The notes below the pieces were generated by a model, which was not told where the DNA came from, ran no database searches, and was given only the letters and a program-made list of their open reading frames with translations. Below are positions 44,791 through 56,000 of a stretch of DNA of 64,000 nt, piece by piece. The stretch lies in assembly GCF_902728235.1 (NCBI RefSeq), contig NZ_CACVBO010000001.1, forward strand, positions 1,614,501 to 1,678,500, read 5' to 3'. The number at the start of each line of letters is the position of its first letter. Positions within the stretch are counted from its first letter, which is position 1. The position numbers were made by a program, and so were the translations under genes. The DNA comes from Lentimonas sp. CC4. GTDB taxonomy: Bacteria; Verrucomicrobiota; Verrucomicrobiia; Opitutales; Coraliomargaritaceae.

Positions 44791-46143
44791 ATGAAATATA
44801 TCAGCACACGCGGCCAGGTGCCTCCTGTTTCTTTCTCAACGGCGGTGGCTCAAGGGCTTGCGCCGGATGGTGGCTTGTATCTACCTGAAGCATTGCCCGA
44901 CCTGACGCCTTACCTCAAGGAATGGTCGACTCTGAGCTATGCTGAATTGTGTGAGGCGTTTTTTGCGATTTTCGCGACGGATATCGACCGTGCCGAGCTG
45001 AAGGGGATCGTCGAGCGCTCTTATACGAAGTTCGATCATGCGGACATCGCACCGATTCAAACGCTGAGCGACGAGTTGTTCGTGCTGGAGCTGTTCCACG
45101 GGCCGACACTGGCGTTTAAGGACTTTGCGCTGCAACTGTTGGGTAACCTTTACGAAGCGCAAATCGCGCGCACGGGCAATCCGATCTCGGTGCTGGGTGC
45201 GACGTCGGGCGATACCGGTGCGGCTGCGATTCATGGCCTGCTCGGTAAGACGGGTGTGAAGACTTTTATCCTGTATCCGGATGGCCGTGTGTCGCCGCTG
45301 CAGGAGCGTCAGATGACTTGCACGGGTGCGGACAATGTCTTTCCGCTCGCGATCAAGGGCAGCTTCGACGATGCACAGGCGGCGATGAAGACCGTGTTCG
45401 AAGACCATGCTTTTGCGGCTGAAGTCGGCCTGTCGGCGGTTAATTCGATCAACCTCGCGCGTATTTTGGCGCAGTGTGTCTATTATCTCTCTGCTTACTT
45501 CCGCTTGCCGGAAGCAGTGCGCGATGAGACGACGTTCGTGGTGCCGACGGGGAACTTCGGCAATGTGCTGGCCGGTTGGTTAGTGCAGCGCATGGGAGTG
45601 CCGATCAAGGGCTTCCGCGTAGCGACGAACCAAAATGATATTTTACACCGTCTGTTCCAGACTGGCACTTATCAGCTCGATGACGTGGCACCGAGCCTTG
45701 CGCCGTCGATGGACATTCAGGTCGCTTCGAACTTTGAACGCTTCCTCTATTATTCGGAGGATTGTGATTCCGCGAAGGTGCGTGAGATTATCCAGACCTT
45801 TAAGGATACGGGTAAATACGTGTTCGAAGATCTGAAGGCGGATGGCTTTAGCAGCTCCCGCACGAACGACGCCGAGATCGGTGCGATCATTAAGCGTGTG
45901 TATGAGCAATATGGCTACGTGGCTGACCCGCACACTGCGTGTGGCTTTGCGGGTGAGTTTGAAGGACCGCAGATTGTGCTATCGACTGCGCATCCTGCGA
46001 AATTCCCTGAGACGATTGTGGATGCGATTCAGCAGGATTCGACACATCCGTCGCTGGAGGCGCTGAAGCAAATCGAGATCGTGAAGCATGCCGTCGAGCC
46101 AACTCCGGAGGCGATTAAGGCCTTCATGCGGGCGCATGTTTAG
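44791..46143 (+). CDS. thrC: Threonine synthase
   Basis: 450 residues from ATG 44791 (MKYISTRGQVPPVSFSTAVA); an upstream in-frame start adds 14 unsupported residues. The PLP lysine motif is HGPTLAFKDFALQ, with the glycine loop TSGDTGAAAIHG and the typical FVVPTGNFGNVLAG. It converts O-phosphohomoserine to threonine. The length and the N-terminal GLAPDGGLYLP lid fit the E. coli/yeast type. Confidence 0.95.
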   Translation: MKYISTRGQVPPVSFSTAVAQGLAPDGGLYLPEALPDLTPYLKEWSTLSYAELCEAFFAIFATDIDRAELKGIVERSYTKFDHADIAPIQTLSDELFVLELFHGPTLAFKDFALQLLGNLYEAQIARTGNPISVLGATSGDTGAAAIHGLLGKTGVKTFILYPDGRVSPLQERQMTCTGADNVFPLAIKGSFDDAQAAMKTVFEDHAFAAEVGLSAVNSINLARILAQCVYYLSAYFRLPEAVRDETTFVVPTGNFGNVLAGWLVQRMGVPIKGFRVATNQNDILHRLFQTGTYQLDDVAPSLAPSMDIQVASNFERFLYYSEDCDSAKVREIIQTFKDTGKYVFEDLKADGFSSSRTNDAEIGAIIKRVYEQYGYVADPHTACGFAGEFEGPQIVLSTAHPAKFPETIVDAIQQDSTHPSLEALKQIEIVKHAVEPTPEAIKAFMRAHV

Positions 46144-46162
46144 CGAACGTAGCAGCGCGCTT

Positions 46163-46357
46163 CTATACTCACGCGCATCATTTTTGTGAACAGCGCATTC
46201 ACGCTATTTCTCGATCTGTCTGTAGGGGCTTTGCTTGCGAAGACCGCGCAAAGGCCACACGCATAGGAAGTTGAAACACTTTAGCTGCCTTCGCGGGTGC
46301 CGCCCTTCGACAAGCTCAGGGCCTTGAGCCTGTCGAAACGGCAAGCAGCACCCCTAC
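46163..46357 (-). repeat. Repeat A, copy 2 (reverse orientation) with remnant of repeat D
   Basis: Reverse complement of 38258-38453: the 136-bp core is at 46222-46357 and the tail at 46163-46221. Only a few positions differ, mostly around the middle and in the tail. Just beyond the tail, 46147-46163 (GTAGCAGCGCGCTTCTA) looks like repeat D with its centre lost. The element lies between the thrC and TonB-receptor stop codons. Confidence 0.87.
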
Positions 46358-46375
46358 GCTTCTAACTACTTTTTG

Positions 46376-48856
46376 CTACCACTTAATCGTGGCGGCGAGT
46401 TCGTATCTACGTGGTAGTTCGGCGTAAACGGAGTCATTGCCATAGAGGCTGTTGACTGCGCCCCAGTTTTCCTCGTCGGTGGCGTTGAGCATTTTCAGTG
46501 AGATCGCCCAGCGGGCGGTTTCGTATTTCATGCCTAGATCGATGGAGTATTGCCAAGGGATCTCGATGGAATCGAGTTTGGGGCCAGTGCCACCTGCTAC
46601 GTGTTCGGCCGGCACGTTGAATCCCAAGTCCATCGGCGAGGTTATCAGTATGCCGCAGGTAGCGGATAGGTTATCCGTGAGTTTATAGGCGACGAGTCCA
46701 TTGATGATGCTACGTGGCACTCCGGGAGTGCGGGCATCGTAGCCATCAAAGGTGTAGAAGGTGTCGTAGGCATATACGCCGCCGTTGCTGTTCACCGAAC
46801 TAATCGGGGCTTGTGTGGCACTCTGTCCATTTTTTGAGATGGACTCGATATAGCTATAGCCTGCGACGACGTAAAACTTTGGAGTGGCTTGGTAAGCGAC
46901 TTCGGTTTCGAAGCCCGTGATTTGCACTTTGATATCTTCGCCGCGGGACTGAGTATCGGTTCTGGTTTGGTAGAATACGTCTGCCGAATAGAAAAGTGTG
47001 TTGTCTAGGAATGTGGCTTTAAAGCCGCCTTCGACCAGTTCGCTTTTTCGGTCAAACTTATCGCCGTCGATTTTACCGTTATTCTCACCGCCGTTTTTCA
47101 GGGCTATCCCCCCTCCGAGGTCGGATGGGATCGATTCGCTGTAGTTGTAATTCGCATACAAGCTTTGAGTGGGGGTGAGTTTGTAAACTAGTCCGACGTT
47201 GAAGTTCGGGATGAAATCGTCATGGCTATCTTTTGCTTTTTCGACGCCAGAGTAGTCATTGCCTGGGTTCTCGCGCTGCAAGTAGCGAATCATGTCGCCG
47301 AACATAGGGTCTTCGGATTCTACGTGCACGAAGTCGAGGCGTCCGCCGACCAGTAGGATGAGTTGCTCTGTCAGGTTGATTTCGTCTTCGATGAATAAGC
47401 CTGCGGTCGATATCTGCGAGTCGTTGGAGTCGTTGTTGCCGAGCACGAAGTCGCCTGTGCCGGAGATGAAGTAATCGCTAGAGTTCGAACCCGGGAACCC
47501 TGATAACTTGCCGCGGCCAGATTGTCCGTGGACAGGAAATGCATTGTAGAAGCCGCCTGTATAAAACACTTCTGGATCGGTGAGTCCGACTTCCGAGTAG
47601 GGGCGGCTGAGATCCCACGCGTTGGCGGGTTCGTGGTAATAGTCGTTGACTGCCCAGACGTCTTGATAGCTGAAGCTGAGGCCGACGTTGAACTTGTGCA
47701 GCAAGTTGAGGAACTCCGCTTCGGTGCGGAGTTCGGTTCGGTTTTCGAAACGGTAGTTGTCGCGTAGCAGTTCGGTATATTGGTATGAGCTGAAGGTGTC
47801 GCGGTCGCAGTATTGAAAGAGGCTGTTGTTGACGATGGTGACATCTGGATCGGCTGTGAAGGTCTGGATCGCTTGCAGTGAGAAGTAGTCGCCATTGGAG
47901 TCGTCGCCATCGCCGTGTAGACGTGTCTCTCTATCGATCTTCGTCGTGCCATCGGTGGTGAGCGAATCTCCAAATCCGAAGGTGGTGCCTTTGCCCGTGA
48001 CGTAAGTGCCGTGGTCGAGTAGATCATCGGTCGGACGATTAATGCCCCAGTTCTCGGTGTAGTTGGCATTGAAATACTCGCCATTCACATCCAGTTGATA
48101 GTTCTCATTGGGAGCCCATGTGAGTGCGCCGTAGATAGCGGTGGTTTGGCGTTTATAATCGTCCCAGTAATAATCAGTGCTGTCTTCGCCTGTGATACTG
48201 AAGCGGACGGCAAGTGTCTCGGAAATTGCGATGTTTTGATCGATCTCGAGTTGTTGCATGCCTTCGCTGTCCACGGTGGCGGTGGCGTAACCGTAGTTGT
48301 CGTCAAAGGTGGGGCGCTTTGTAATGAGGTCGACGTAACCGCCGACATATTGAGAGACGCCGATCATCACTGAGGGCGGCCCTTTGAGGATGCTTACGGA
48401 TTCGACGGAGTTGAAATTTAGCGGCATACCATTGCCGTTATTCGACATGCCTTTACGCATGCCGTTGACAAGTGTGTCGGCAATTTGACCGCGGATACTG
48501 GGCGTGGTCGGCGCCCCGAAGTTGGAGCCAGTGTAGCTAGAGGTGGTGAGTTTTGCGAAGTCGCGTGGATCTCTGATACTGATGGCATCGAGTTGCTCCC
48601 TTGAAATGATGGTGATGTTACGCGGAGTGTCTAATACACTCATGTCGGAGCCGTAGACTGAATTGACGGGGCGAGCGGTGGGTAGGACGTTTTCTTCCAG
48701 TGGGATGGGGGCGTAGACAATGTAGTCTTCCAATACGGTGGTTTCCATTTCGGCCTCATCAGTTTGCTGGATACTCTCTTCCGCTAGAATCGAAGTGAGT
48801 GGTAGGCAGAGGTAATAGAACCACAGTCCAGTTGGTGTGATCGGTCGAATCGTCAT
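46376..48856 (-). CDS. TonB-dependent outer-membrane receptor
   Basis: 826 residues. A signal peptide (about 1-25) is followed by a plug domain (about 60-200; [55 protein letters not shown]) and a 22-strand type beta-barrel ending in an aromatic residue (YELAATIKW). The plug pattern resembles ferric-siderophore receptors (FhuE/FpvA group), but substrate is not certain. It is the last gene of an operon with a large sensor kinase and a REC-kinase, suggesting regulated uptake. Confidence 0.9.
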   Translation of the reverse strand: MTIRPITPTGLWFYYLCLPLTSILAEESIQQTDEAEMETTVLEDYIVYAPIPLEENVLPTARPVNSVYGSDMSVLDTPRNITIISREQLDAISIRDPRDFAKLTTSSYTGSNFGAPTTPSIRGQIADTLVNGMRKGMSNNGNGMPLNFNSVESVSILKGPPSVMIGVSQYVGGYVDLITKRPTFDDNYGYATATVDSEGMQQLEIDQNIAISETLAVRFSITGEDSTDYYWDDYKRQTTAIYGALTWAPNENYQLDVNGEYFNANYTENWGINRPTDDLLDHGTYVTGKGTTFGFGDSLTTDGTTKIDRETRLHGDGDDSNGDYFSLQAIQTFTADPDVTIVNNSLFQYCDRDTFSSYQYTELLRDNYRFENRTELRTEAEFLNLLHKFNVGLSFSYQDVWAVNDYYHEPANAWDLSRPYSEVGLTDPEVFYTGGFYNAFPVHGQSGRGKLSGFPGSNSSDYFISGTGDFVLGNNDSNDSQISTAGLFIEDEINLTEQLILLVGGRLDFVHVESEDPMFGDMIRYLQRENPGNDYSGVEKAKDSHDDFIPNFNVGLVYKLTPTQSLYANYNYSESIPSDLGGGIALKNGGENNGKIDGDKFDRKSELVEGGFKATFLDNTLFYSADVFYQTRTDTQSRGEDIKVQITGFETEVAYQATPKFYVVAGYSYIESISKNGQSATQAPISSVNSNGGVYAYDTFYTFDGYDARTPGVPRSIINGLVAYKLTDNLSATCGILITSPMDLGFNVPAEHVAGGTGPKLDSIEIPWQYSIDLGMKYETARWAISLKMLNATDEENWGAVNSLYGNDSVYAELPRRYELAATIKW

Positions 48857-48899
48857 GGGTAGTTGGGTCGTTGGGTAGTGTGTTGCGGATGACCTACGC

Positions 48900-51800
48900 T
48901 TAGCCGGCTGGCAGGTCGAGTTGCGCGATCATTTCGATCAGTTGGAGGCGGAGTTTGCGGCTTTTTGCGATGGATAGGGTTTCACAATAATGATCGATGC
49001 AGAGGCAGAGCTTAGTCAGGGTTGGGTGATCGTAGCGATAGTTGATTTCGACGATATGAACTTTGGCGAGAATGAGCTCCTCGATGTCGATCATTTTAAG
49101 TGCTGGAATCAGCGTCGTCTCAAACAGTTGGATCAATTTGGATCGGTCAGTTGTTGAAAAAGGGCCATTGTTAAATGCCTCCACCAGCTCCTCAGTGGAG
49201 AAGTCTTCGGTTTTAGGTGCGACTTGGATCGTTGGTTCGTATGGCGTGGCCGGTGTCGTTGTTGGGATGTCGGTGCTCTGGTTCGGCGGGATTTCTAGGT
49301 TCGGTAAGTCGATGGTGAATGTTGATCCAACGCCGAATTTACTTCGGACTGAGATACTACCATCCATCATTTCTACCAAGCGTTTGGAGATTGCTAACCC
49401 GAGGCCAGAGCCCATTTCTGTGCGTGTGTGGTCGCGGCTGGCTTGTTCGAAGGCATTGAAGATTCGTTTGAGTTGACCTTCGGGGATGCCTTCGCCCGTA
49501 TCGCTGACGAGGCAGCGAATGTGCGCATGATGTTCGGTGATTTTAACGAGGCTGATATGTATGGAGACTGTGCCTTTATCTGTGAATTTGATGGCATTGC
49601 CAACGAGGTTGAGGAGGACTTGTCTGAAGCGAGAGGGGTCAATTATTAGCTTGTTTGGGATCGTCGGTTCTGGATGGAATTCCAGTGTAACATCTTTTTC
49701 GGCCAAGCTGGGCTGGAACATTTGCAGAGTGTCTTTACAGTTGGCGATTAGATCGGTTGGGCGTGGACTGAGGGTTAGTTTGTTCGCTTCGATTTTTGAG
49801 AGATCGAGCAAGTCTCCGATCATCGTGAGGAGCGTGTCACCTGATTTGAGAATAGCGCTTAGGTAGTTTTTATGAGCGGTGTCGCTGACCTCTTCTTTGA
49901 GAATGTCAGCAAAGCCCATGATCGAGTTCATCGGAGTGCGAATCTCGTGACTGATGTTCGCGGTGAACTCGCTCTTGATCCGATTTGCGGATTCGGCGTG
50001 CTCTTTGGCGATGACTAGTTCTTCACTTTGGCGTCGTAGTTCTCGTGTGCGAGCCTCCACCAGTATGCTGAGACGCTTACGGTGGCGTTTAGATGCGCGT
50101 AGTCTGAGGAAGTTTATCAAATAACCGATAAGTAGGAACCCACAAGCAGCCAAAATGTAGAAAGCGATGGTCTGATGGAAATAGGGTTTAACTACGAAAT
50201 TCAGAACCGCATCGATCGAGTGTATACTATCGTCATCATGGCCTCCTGTGCCGACTTGGAAGGTATAGTCGCCTGGAGGAAGGTTCGTGTAAACTGCTTC
50301 TCGGCGTGAGGTCGTCTCCCAGTCTTCAAAGCCGAGTAGGCGTGTGTGAAAGGTCCTGCGGGTCGTGGCTTGGAAAGCTGGTGCGGTGTAGCTAATACGT
50401 AGCCGTTGCAAGCCGGGCTCAAAGGTGATGGTGGGGGCTTGATTGATAGAGTGTGATATTATGAGTTCCCCGTCTGCGTTTACTTCGTCGATGACTGCTT
50501 TCGGAATGAATGGGGCCGAGCTAGCTTTGTCGGGCTCTACTTTGACCACTCCACCATTGAACGCCACCCAGAATGACTGGTCGTCCATATGCGCATGGGA
50601 TATGGCTGTGGCATTGTTCGAAGGCAATCCATTGGCTTTGTGGTAGCTGTGGAATGGGATTTGTTTGGGCAGTTCGTCTTGTTCAAACAAGTTTGTCTCT
50701 AGCTGATAGAGGCCCGAGTTTGATGTGAGCCAGAGGCCTCCTATATTATCATCCCAGACGTGGAAAATATTTGCGCGTGGGAAGATGCCGGTGAGATTGA
50801 ATACTTTCAGCTCATTATTACGAATGCGGAAGATGCCTCCGCTATAGCCTCCCCATATTGTTCCTGAACTGTTTTCGCTGAGGTGGAATACGGTGGCATA
50901 TGCGAGCTCGGTGCCTTTTGTGAAATGCACCGGCGTGTTCTCTTGAAGGTAGCAGAGGCCTCCGGATGCTAACGAAACCCAGAGTCGATCTCGTGAGTCG
51001 GAAAATAGGGACAGTGCGATGTTGGAGGGTAGTCCGTCTTCGATCGAAATATTTGATAACGTGGCGCCGTGGTAGATATCTAGACCGTAGTAAGTGGCTA
51101 AGATGAGCCGCCCGTCTGCGGTCTGTTCCATGCTGTAGATCGTGTCGGAGGTGAGACCGTGCTCTTGAGTCGTGCGGCTTATTTTTCCGTTTTTGTAGTG
51201 AAACAGTCCTTGGCCATAGCTGGAGAAGTAGATGTCTTGCGGGGTGATGATGCGAATGTCTGTGATGTCGATCCCGCGTAAATTAGGGAACCGTGCTTTT
51301 GTTGTGTCTGACTCTGTGTTGATGTGATCCACCCCGTTTGTGGAGCCGATTAGGTAGCCTCCGCTGGGGTAAGGGACGATACAGCGTGCGACTCCTCGGT
51401 GCAGTCCGTTGCGCTCGGTGTAGGTCTTGAATAAGCGCTTCTGGAGCAGCTTTAATCCATTGTTAAACGTGGTGTATGCAACACCACCTTCTTGTGTGAG
51501 TGCAATCGAGAAGATGTGATCGTCATCTTGAGTGTCGTCTTGAGCGAGCTTATCGATCGTGCCGTCGCTGTAGCGAAACATGCCGCTTTGAGAGCCGATC
51601 CATACGGTGCCATCCGCCTCTGTTAGCATGTCACGGACTTGTCCGCTTTTAGCGAGTAGATTGTTTTGGTAGAGTTGCCAGCTGCCCGATTGGTAATGGA
51701 GTAGGTCGTTGCTGCTGGTGATCGCCCAGATGGAACCGTTGAGGCCTTGCTCGAAATTGACGATGCGATTCGAGCCGGCACCCATCTCTCTAGGAGAGAA

Positions 51801-52448
51801 GGCTGTCACTTGGCCATTGTTGATACGGCTTAGGCCTTCCTGTGGATCGGCGATCCATAGGCTGCCATCATCCGCAAAGAGTGCGTGGTGGACGGATTGC
51901 CCGTTGAGCCCTGGAATTGGATATTCCGCGATTGCGTCATCGGTGATGTAGTAAAATTGATTTCCTCCGAGGAAGACAATATCGCCCTGCCAATCTTTAA
52001 ATAGTGTGTAGTCGACGACTTTGGTGTGCGTGCTGGTTTCCCAGTGTGACATCTCGCCATCTTTGTAGCGGAAGAGGTAGCGGTGGTTCGTGTCGAAGGC
52101 CCATACACTGTCGTGTCGATCGACTAATACGTCAAAGGCGCCGCCTTTTAGTTCGGCATAGTCTTGGTGTGTGATGGCGTCGAATTCGACGCCATCGTAG
52201 CGGATCAGGCCCTCGAAGCTTGCAATCCAGAGGAAGCCACGTTCCGAGCGAGCCAGATAGTTCAACTGGTTCATCGGCAGTCCATCGTCGGACGTCAGGT
52301 TCTTGATGACGTAATCTTCAAGCGGGGTGATTGCGGCAACTGAGAGTGTTGACGAAACGATCGCTAGGAGCGCGACAATGAGCGTGCTACGCAAATGCCC
52401 GAGAATGCAGTGGATAAAGTGTGAAGTGGATAGTTGACTGGCAAACAT
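48900..52448 (-). CDS. Reg_prop/Y_Y_Y beta-propeller sensor histidine kinase
   Basis: 1182 residues. A signal/anchor helix (about 20-40) is followed by many Reg_prop-type propeller repeats ([39 protein letters not shown] and similar) to about residue 640. A Y_Y_Y domain follows (about 650-740; [20 protein letters not shown]), then a transmembrane helix (about 755-775), HisKA with H near 833 ([14 protein letters not shown]) and HATPase_c ([24 protein letters not shown]). A 130-residue C-terminal tail has no receiver or HTH. This type usually senses glycans or metabolites in the periplasm of Bacteroidota. Its output partner is probably the REC-kinase encoded upstream. Confidence 0.9.
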   Translation of the reverse strand: MFASQLSTSHFIHCILGHLRSTLIVALLAIVSSTLSVAAITPLEDYVIKNLTSDDGLPMNQLNYLARSERGFLWIASFEGLIRYDGVEFDAITHQDYAELKGGAFDVLVDRHDSVWAFDTNHRYLFRYKDGEMSHWETSTHTKVVDYTLFKDWQGDIVFLGGNQFYYITDDAIAEYPIPGLNGQSVHHALFADDGSLWIADPQEGLSRINNGQVTAFSPREMGAGSNRIVNFEQGLNGSIWAITSSNDLLHYQSGSWQLYQNNLLAKSGQVRDMLTEADGTVWIGSQSGMFRYSDGTIDKLAQDDTQDDDHIFSIALTQEGGVAYTTFNNGLKLLQKRLFKTYTERNGLHRGVARCIVPYPSGGYLIGSTNGVDHINTESDTTKARFPNLRGIDITDIRIITPQDIYFSSYGQGLFHYKNGKISRTTQEHGLTSDTIYSMEQTADGRLILATYYGLDIYHGATLSNISIEDGLPSNIALSLFSDSRDRLWVSLASGGLCYLQENTPVHFTKGTELAYATVFHLSENSSGTIWGGYSGGIFRIRNNELKVFNLTGIFPRANIFHVWDDNIGGLWLTSNSGLYQLETNLFEQDELPKQIPFHSYHKANGLPSNNATAISHAHMDDQSFWVAFNGGVVKVEPDKASSAPFIPKAVIDEVNADGELIISHSINQAPTITFEPGLQRLRISYTAPAFQATTRRTFHTRLLGFEDWETTSRREAVYTNLPPGDYTFQVGTGGHDDDSIHSIDAVLNFVVKPYFHQTIAFYILAACGFLLIGYLINFLRLRASKRHRKRLSILVEARTRELRRQSEELVIAKEHAESANRIKSEFTANISHEIRTPMNSIMGFADILKEEVSDTAHKNYLSAILKSGDTLLTMIGDLLDLSKIEANKLTLSPRPTDLIANCKDTLQMFQPSLAEKDVTLEFHPEPTIPNKLIIDPSRFRQVLLNLVGNAIKFTDKGTVSIHISLVKITEHHAHIRCLVSDTGEGIPEGQLKRIFNAFEQASRDHTRTEMGSGLGLAISKRLVEMMDGSISVRSKFGVGSTFTIDLPNLEIPPNQSTDIPTTTPATPYEPTIQVAPKTEDFSTEELVEAFNNGPFSTTDRSKLIQLFETTLIPALKMIDIEELILAKVHIVEINYRYDHPTLTKLCLCIDHYCETLSIAKSRKLRLQLIEMIAQLDLPAG

Positions 52449-52481
52449 GTGGAGTAGCCTGAGCGGTGCAGAGTCGGCCGA

Positions 52482-53606
52482 TCACTGGGTGGGGATTTCC
52501 AAGTAGAACACATTGCCTTCGATGTCATCTCGTCCGTAGACGCCGATCTGGCCTTTATACAGGCCGACTAGACGTTTTACAATTGCGAGGCCAATGCCAT
52601 GTGAAGAGCTGTTGCCCAGTGGGGCTTCGGGGCCTTTCTGGAATTTTTTGAACAGGGCATCCCTTGTTTCTTCAGGGATCGGCGCGGCTTGGTCATGGAC
52701 TTCGAAGCGAAACCCCGTTTTGGATGAATTTAACGGATCCAGTCGGATGGTGATTTCCGAGCCATGTCGTGAGTATTTCACAGCATTACAAATGATGTTA
52801 TCAAACATCTCGGTTAAAATACGGCGGCTGATGCGCACCAAGGGCTCGAATGCTAGATCATGCTTGAGTTGAATTGATTTTTCCTTCGCTGAAATCGAAT
52901 TGAGTCGAACCAAATGGGAGATGACTTCGCCTGCGTTGGTCCGTGCTTCGGTGAGTGGAGCCGCTTCACCGTGCTTCTGTGTTTCTTCGTTGAGGATGTC
53001 ATTCACTAGCTCAGTCATGCCGCGGGCACTTTCGCCCATAAGTTCGAGCATGGAGCAGAGCTCATCTGTGCTGCAGTTCCCGCTTTTGATGTCTTCGATC
53101 ATTATCGGGGCCAGACCCTGAATCGCACTAGTCGGGTTCTTTATGTCGTGCGCGAGTGTGGTGAGTAGCTCCGTTTTCGTCTGGTAGAGCGTGCTGAGTT
53201 GCTGCTGGATGACGTGCAAGTTGATGTGCGTGCGCACACGGGCTAGCAGTTCTTCGCGGATAAAGGGCTTTTTGATGTAGTCCACGCCGCCAGCAGCAAA
53301 GGCGCTGACCAGATCGGTGACTTCTGTGGCTGCCGTTAAGAAAATGACAGGAATATGCTCGGTTTGCTCTTCGGCCTTGAGTTGTTTGCAGACACCCAGC
53401 CCATCAATCCCAGGCATCATGACATCAAGCAGGATGAGGGTGGGTTGTTGTTCTTTAGCGGCTTCGAAGGCTTCTTCGCCATTGATCGCAAAGATAAAAC
53501 GCATGCCCTCTCGTCGTAGAATTTCGCCAACCAGTTGCAGATTTTGTGGCTCATCATCTACAATCAGGATTTTGGTTTCTTCCGTGGCTTGGGGGGAGCA
53601 TTCCAT
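52482..53606 (-). CDS. Receiver-histidine kinase (REC-HisKA-HATPase)
   Basis: 374 residues. The receiver domain (about 10-130) has phospho-acceptor D61 (LLDVMMPG) and K113 region (IKKPF). The H-box is LAHDIKNP with H153. The HATPase_c region has the N-box-like [13 protein letters not shown] and [14 protein letters not shown]. Soluble, no sensor domain. First gene of the operon with the large sensor (33-nt gap). It mirrors the protein at 34449-35597. No DNA-binding output domain, so how the signal reaches transcription is unclear. Confidence 0.9.
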   Translation of the reverse strand: MECSPQATEETKILIVDDEPQNLQLVGEILRREGMRFIFAINGEEAFEAAKEQQPTLILLDVMMPGIDGLGVCKQLKAEEQTEHIPVIFLTAATEVTDLVSAFAAGGVDYIKKPFIREELLARVRTHINLHVIQQQLSTLYQTKTELLTTLAHDIKNPTSAIQGLAPIMIEDIKSGNCSTDELCSMLELMGESARGMTELVNDILNEETQKHGEAAPLTEARTNAGEVISHLVRLNSISAKEKSIQLKHDLAFEPLVRISRRILTEMFDNIICNAVKYSRHGSEITIRLDPLNSSKTGFRFEVHDQAAPIPEETRDALFKKFQKGPEAPLGNSSSHGIGLAIVKRLVGLYKGQIGVYGRDDIEGNVFYLEIPTQ

Positions 53607-53735
53607 CCTATTCGTGTGTTTTAAATACTAAGTAGTGGGTGGTATTCCTTAGTCTTAGGCCGAATCTAAGCGAATTACGAGGGTTGATTCTGGGTATATT
53701 ACGTTAAGTTTTTTGCCCATAACGTTGAGTTTGTG

Positions 53736-54152
53736 CTATTTTTTCCGGGCTTCAAACTCGGCGGAGTCCTTTAGCGATGTTTCGGCTAAGTTTTTCTTAA
53801 TCTCGCAACGCGTTTTTTTCCAGAAATGGTGGTGTGGGCATGCGCGCTCGTCAGAGCATTGTGCCATCCCGAGCAGGCACCCTTCAGTCCACTGCTCGCC
53901 GTCGATTGCACGGCTCACATCCAGTAGGCTGATCTCTTCTGCTGGGCGTGCGAGTTGCACGCCACCGGTGTAGCCACGTTTGCTTTTGACCAGTCCAGCT
54001 TCGCTGAGGCGGCTAATGATTTTCGCTAGATAGAAGTTTGAGACATCGGATTGCGCTGCGAGGTCTTTGACCAGCATCGGTGGGCCATCAGGGCCTCCGA
54101 GGCAGCTCAGTGCGCGTATTGCATAGCCAGTTGTGGTTGAGAGTGAAAGCAT
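53736..54152 (-). CDS. Rrf2-family transcriptional regulator with likely Fe-S cluster
   Basis: 138 residues. The N-terminal winged helix begins MLSLSTTTGYAIRALSCL with LVKDLAAQSDVSNFYLAKI and SKRGYTGGVQLARPAEEISL, the Rrf2 fold. Cysteines C92, C99, C105 (C-x6-C-x5-C) and C116 are in the usual cluster-binding place of IscR/NsrR-like members. It would sense iron, oxygen or NO. It faces away from htrA and lies upstream of the kinase operon; targets are not known. Confidence 0.9.
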   Translation of the reverse strand: MLSLSTTTGYAIRALSCLGGPDGPPMLVKDLAAQSDVSNFYLAKIISRLSEAGLVKSKRGYTGGVQLARPAEEISLLDVSRAIDGEQWTEGCLLGMAQCSDERACPHHHFWKKTRCEIKKNLAETSLKDSAEFEARKK

Positions 54153-54401
54153 GGTAGGTATTGTTTGGAAAGAAGAGTAAGGACGGACTGTCTGAGGTCG
54201 ATGTGAGGCATTCCAGCAAAAAGTGCACCGTTATTGAAGACGCATTACAATTTTTTTCATAGTAAACACAGCTCCAACCGTTTGTCTATCACTAGCTTGA
54301 TTTAGGGTTTTTCGGGGGGATTGTTTTCTTTTTTCAAAGCGTTGATCTTGTGGAACCGAGCTGTTGGACTTCTGTCGAACTCACTGAACCAATCTTCTAT
54401 T

Positions 54402-55862
54402 ATGAAACCTACCTTATTTCTATTCTTTAGTGGTGTCATTGTCTCGTCGTTGTTTGCGGCGCAGAAAAATCCAGAACTTCGAGTCGTCGAAGACTCTAGG
54501 GCAGTGGCGTCCATTGGTGAGACGCCAGTGGTTTCCTATGCAGATGTGCTTGATAAAGCCACGCCGTCGGTCGTGGCAGTCTATACGTCGCGACTCGTTC
54601 AGCCCTCATATTATCAACGTGCCCCTCAGGGCTTGCAGGACTTGTTGCGTCAATTTGGTCGGCCAGCACCACAGTCTCAGTCAGACGGATCGAAAGAGCG
54701 TATGGAGCAAGTCGGGGTCGGTTCGGGGGTGATACTTTCGGAGGACGGCTACATTGTAACGAATTATCACGTGATCCAAGTGCAACGTGGGCGAGCTGCG
54801 GATGAGATCCGTGTGCGCCTGAGTGATGATGTCGAGTATGTGGCCACGCTGGTTGGATCGGATGAAAAAACAGATGTGGCTGTCTTGAAGATCGAGCCAG
54901 AAGAGTCGCTGCCGGTTGTGACAATTGCGGATAGTGCAAAGCTACGCGTGGGTGACATCGTATTTGCGATTGGGAATCCGCTGGATGTTGGGCTGACTGC
55001 GACGCAAGGCATCGTTTCTGCACTCGGGCGTGACTCAGGAGGGGAAATTTTGGGGCCTGGTTCGTATGAGAATTTCATTCAGACAGATGCGTCGGTAAAT
55101 TTGGGTAATTCCGGCGGTGCGTTGATCGACGCTGCGGGGCGCTTGATCGGGATCAATACTGCGATTGTGTCTGGCTCCGGCGGGAGTATCGGTATTGGGT
55201 TCGCGATTCCTTCGAACATGGTGCTAAACGTGGTAACGAATTTGATCGAGTCGGGCGAAGTGCCACGCGGGTTGCTGGGTTTGATCCCCGTCAATTTGAC
55301 TCCGGATTTGGCAGATGCCTTTGAATTGCCATCCACGCGTGGCGCTTTGGTGAATCAAGTAATCGTGGATTCGCCGGCAGAGATGGGGGGCATCCGCCAT
55401 GGCGATATTATTATGCAAGTTGATGATGTTGATATCAAATCGGCTCCGCAGCTTCGTCTGGCAGTTTCTCAAATGCGTCCAGGCCGTAAGGTCGAGGTGA
55501 CGCTGATTCGTCAGGGCGAGACGCTGACGTTGCCTGTCGTGTTAGGCAGTTTGACTGGTTCCGTCGCCAGTTTAGAAGTGGAGCAAAGTATACTCGAAGG
55601 CGTGCAGTTGCTGTCGATTGATAGTCGACTGCGCAAAGGTTGGTCGCTGCCAGATGACGTCGATGGCGTCGGCATTGGTGATGTGCTGCCAGAGTCGCCA
55701 TACTCCGAGTTATTGGCTCGTGGCATGGTGATCGTCGAGGTGAACGGAAACGCCGTGACGACTACCGAGGACCTTGAAGCGCAACTGCAAGTGGGAGCGA
55801 ATCGCCTCTATATCTGGAGCTCTGGCACGAATCACTTCATCGCCCTGTATGTTCAGGAATGA
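54402..55862 (+). CDS. HtrA/DegP-family periplasmic serine protease
   Basis: 486 residues from ATG 54402, which gives a signal peptide (about 1-20); the frame's earlier start adds residues not needed. Trypsin-like domain with triad H123 (NYHVI), D158 (KTDVAV) and S237 (GNSGGA). A first PDZ domain (about 300-380; GALVNQVIVDSPAEMGGIRH) and a diverged second one (about 410-485) follow. It degrades or refolds misfolded envelope proteins. The stop is followed 11 nt later by a 7-bp repeat array. Confidence 0.92.
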   Translation: MKPTLFLFFSGVIVSSLFAAQKNPELRVVEDSRAVASIGETPVVSYADVLDKATPSVVAVYTSRLVQPSYYQRAPQGLQDLLRQFGRPAPQSQSDGSKERMEQVGVGSGVILSEDGYIVTNYHVIQVQRGRAADEIRVRLSDDVEYVATLVGSDEKTDVAVLKIEPEESLPVVTIADSAKLRVGDIVFAIGNPLDVGLTATQGIVSALGRDSGGEILGPGSYENFIQTDASVNLGNSGGALIDAAGRLIGINTAIVSGSGGSIGIGFAIPSNMVLNVVTNLIESGEVPRGLLGLIPVNLTPDLADAFELPSTRGALVNQVIVDSPAEMGGIRHGDIIMQVDDVDIKSAPQLRLAVSQMRPGRKVEVTLIRQGETLTLPVVLGSLTGSVASLEVEQSILEGVQLLSIDSRLRKGWSLPDDVDGVGIGDVLPESPYSELLARGMVIVEVNGNAVTTTEDLEAQLQVGANRLYIWSSGTNHFIALYVQE

Positions 55863-55873
55863 TGGGGGGAGCT

Positions 55874-55980
55874 GAGACTTGAGAGCTGAGACTTGAGAGC
55901 TGAGACTTGAGAGCTGAGGCTTGAGAGCTGAGTCTTGAGGAATGATGGTGAGGCTTGAGAGCTGAGACTTGAGGGGGGAG
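55874..55980 (+). repeat. Heptanucleotide array (GAGACTT/GAGAGCT)
   Basis: About 13 consecutive 7-bp units alternate GAGACTT and GAGAGCT with few variants and one 6-bp slip near 55944. They start 11 nt after the htrA stop and end in a G run that leads to repeat B copy 2. A related array follows the SNF2 gene at 62576. Together with repeat B it fills the 299-nt gap to the cupin gene. Confidence 0.88.
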
Positions 55981-56000
55981 CTTTGAAACCTAAAAACGGC

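Noticed and set aside
47371-48084. 237-codon frame on the minus strand inside the TonB receptor gene
   Set aside because: Same-strand out-of-frame shadow rich in Ser/Thr; the receptor frame has plug and barrel motifs throughout.
55874-55980. CRISPR-like array
   Set aside because: The units are 7 bp and contiguous, with no spacers and no cas genes in the window.
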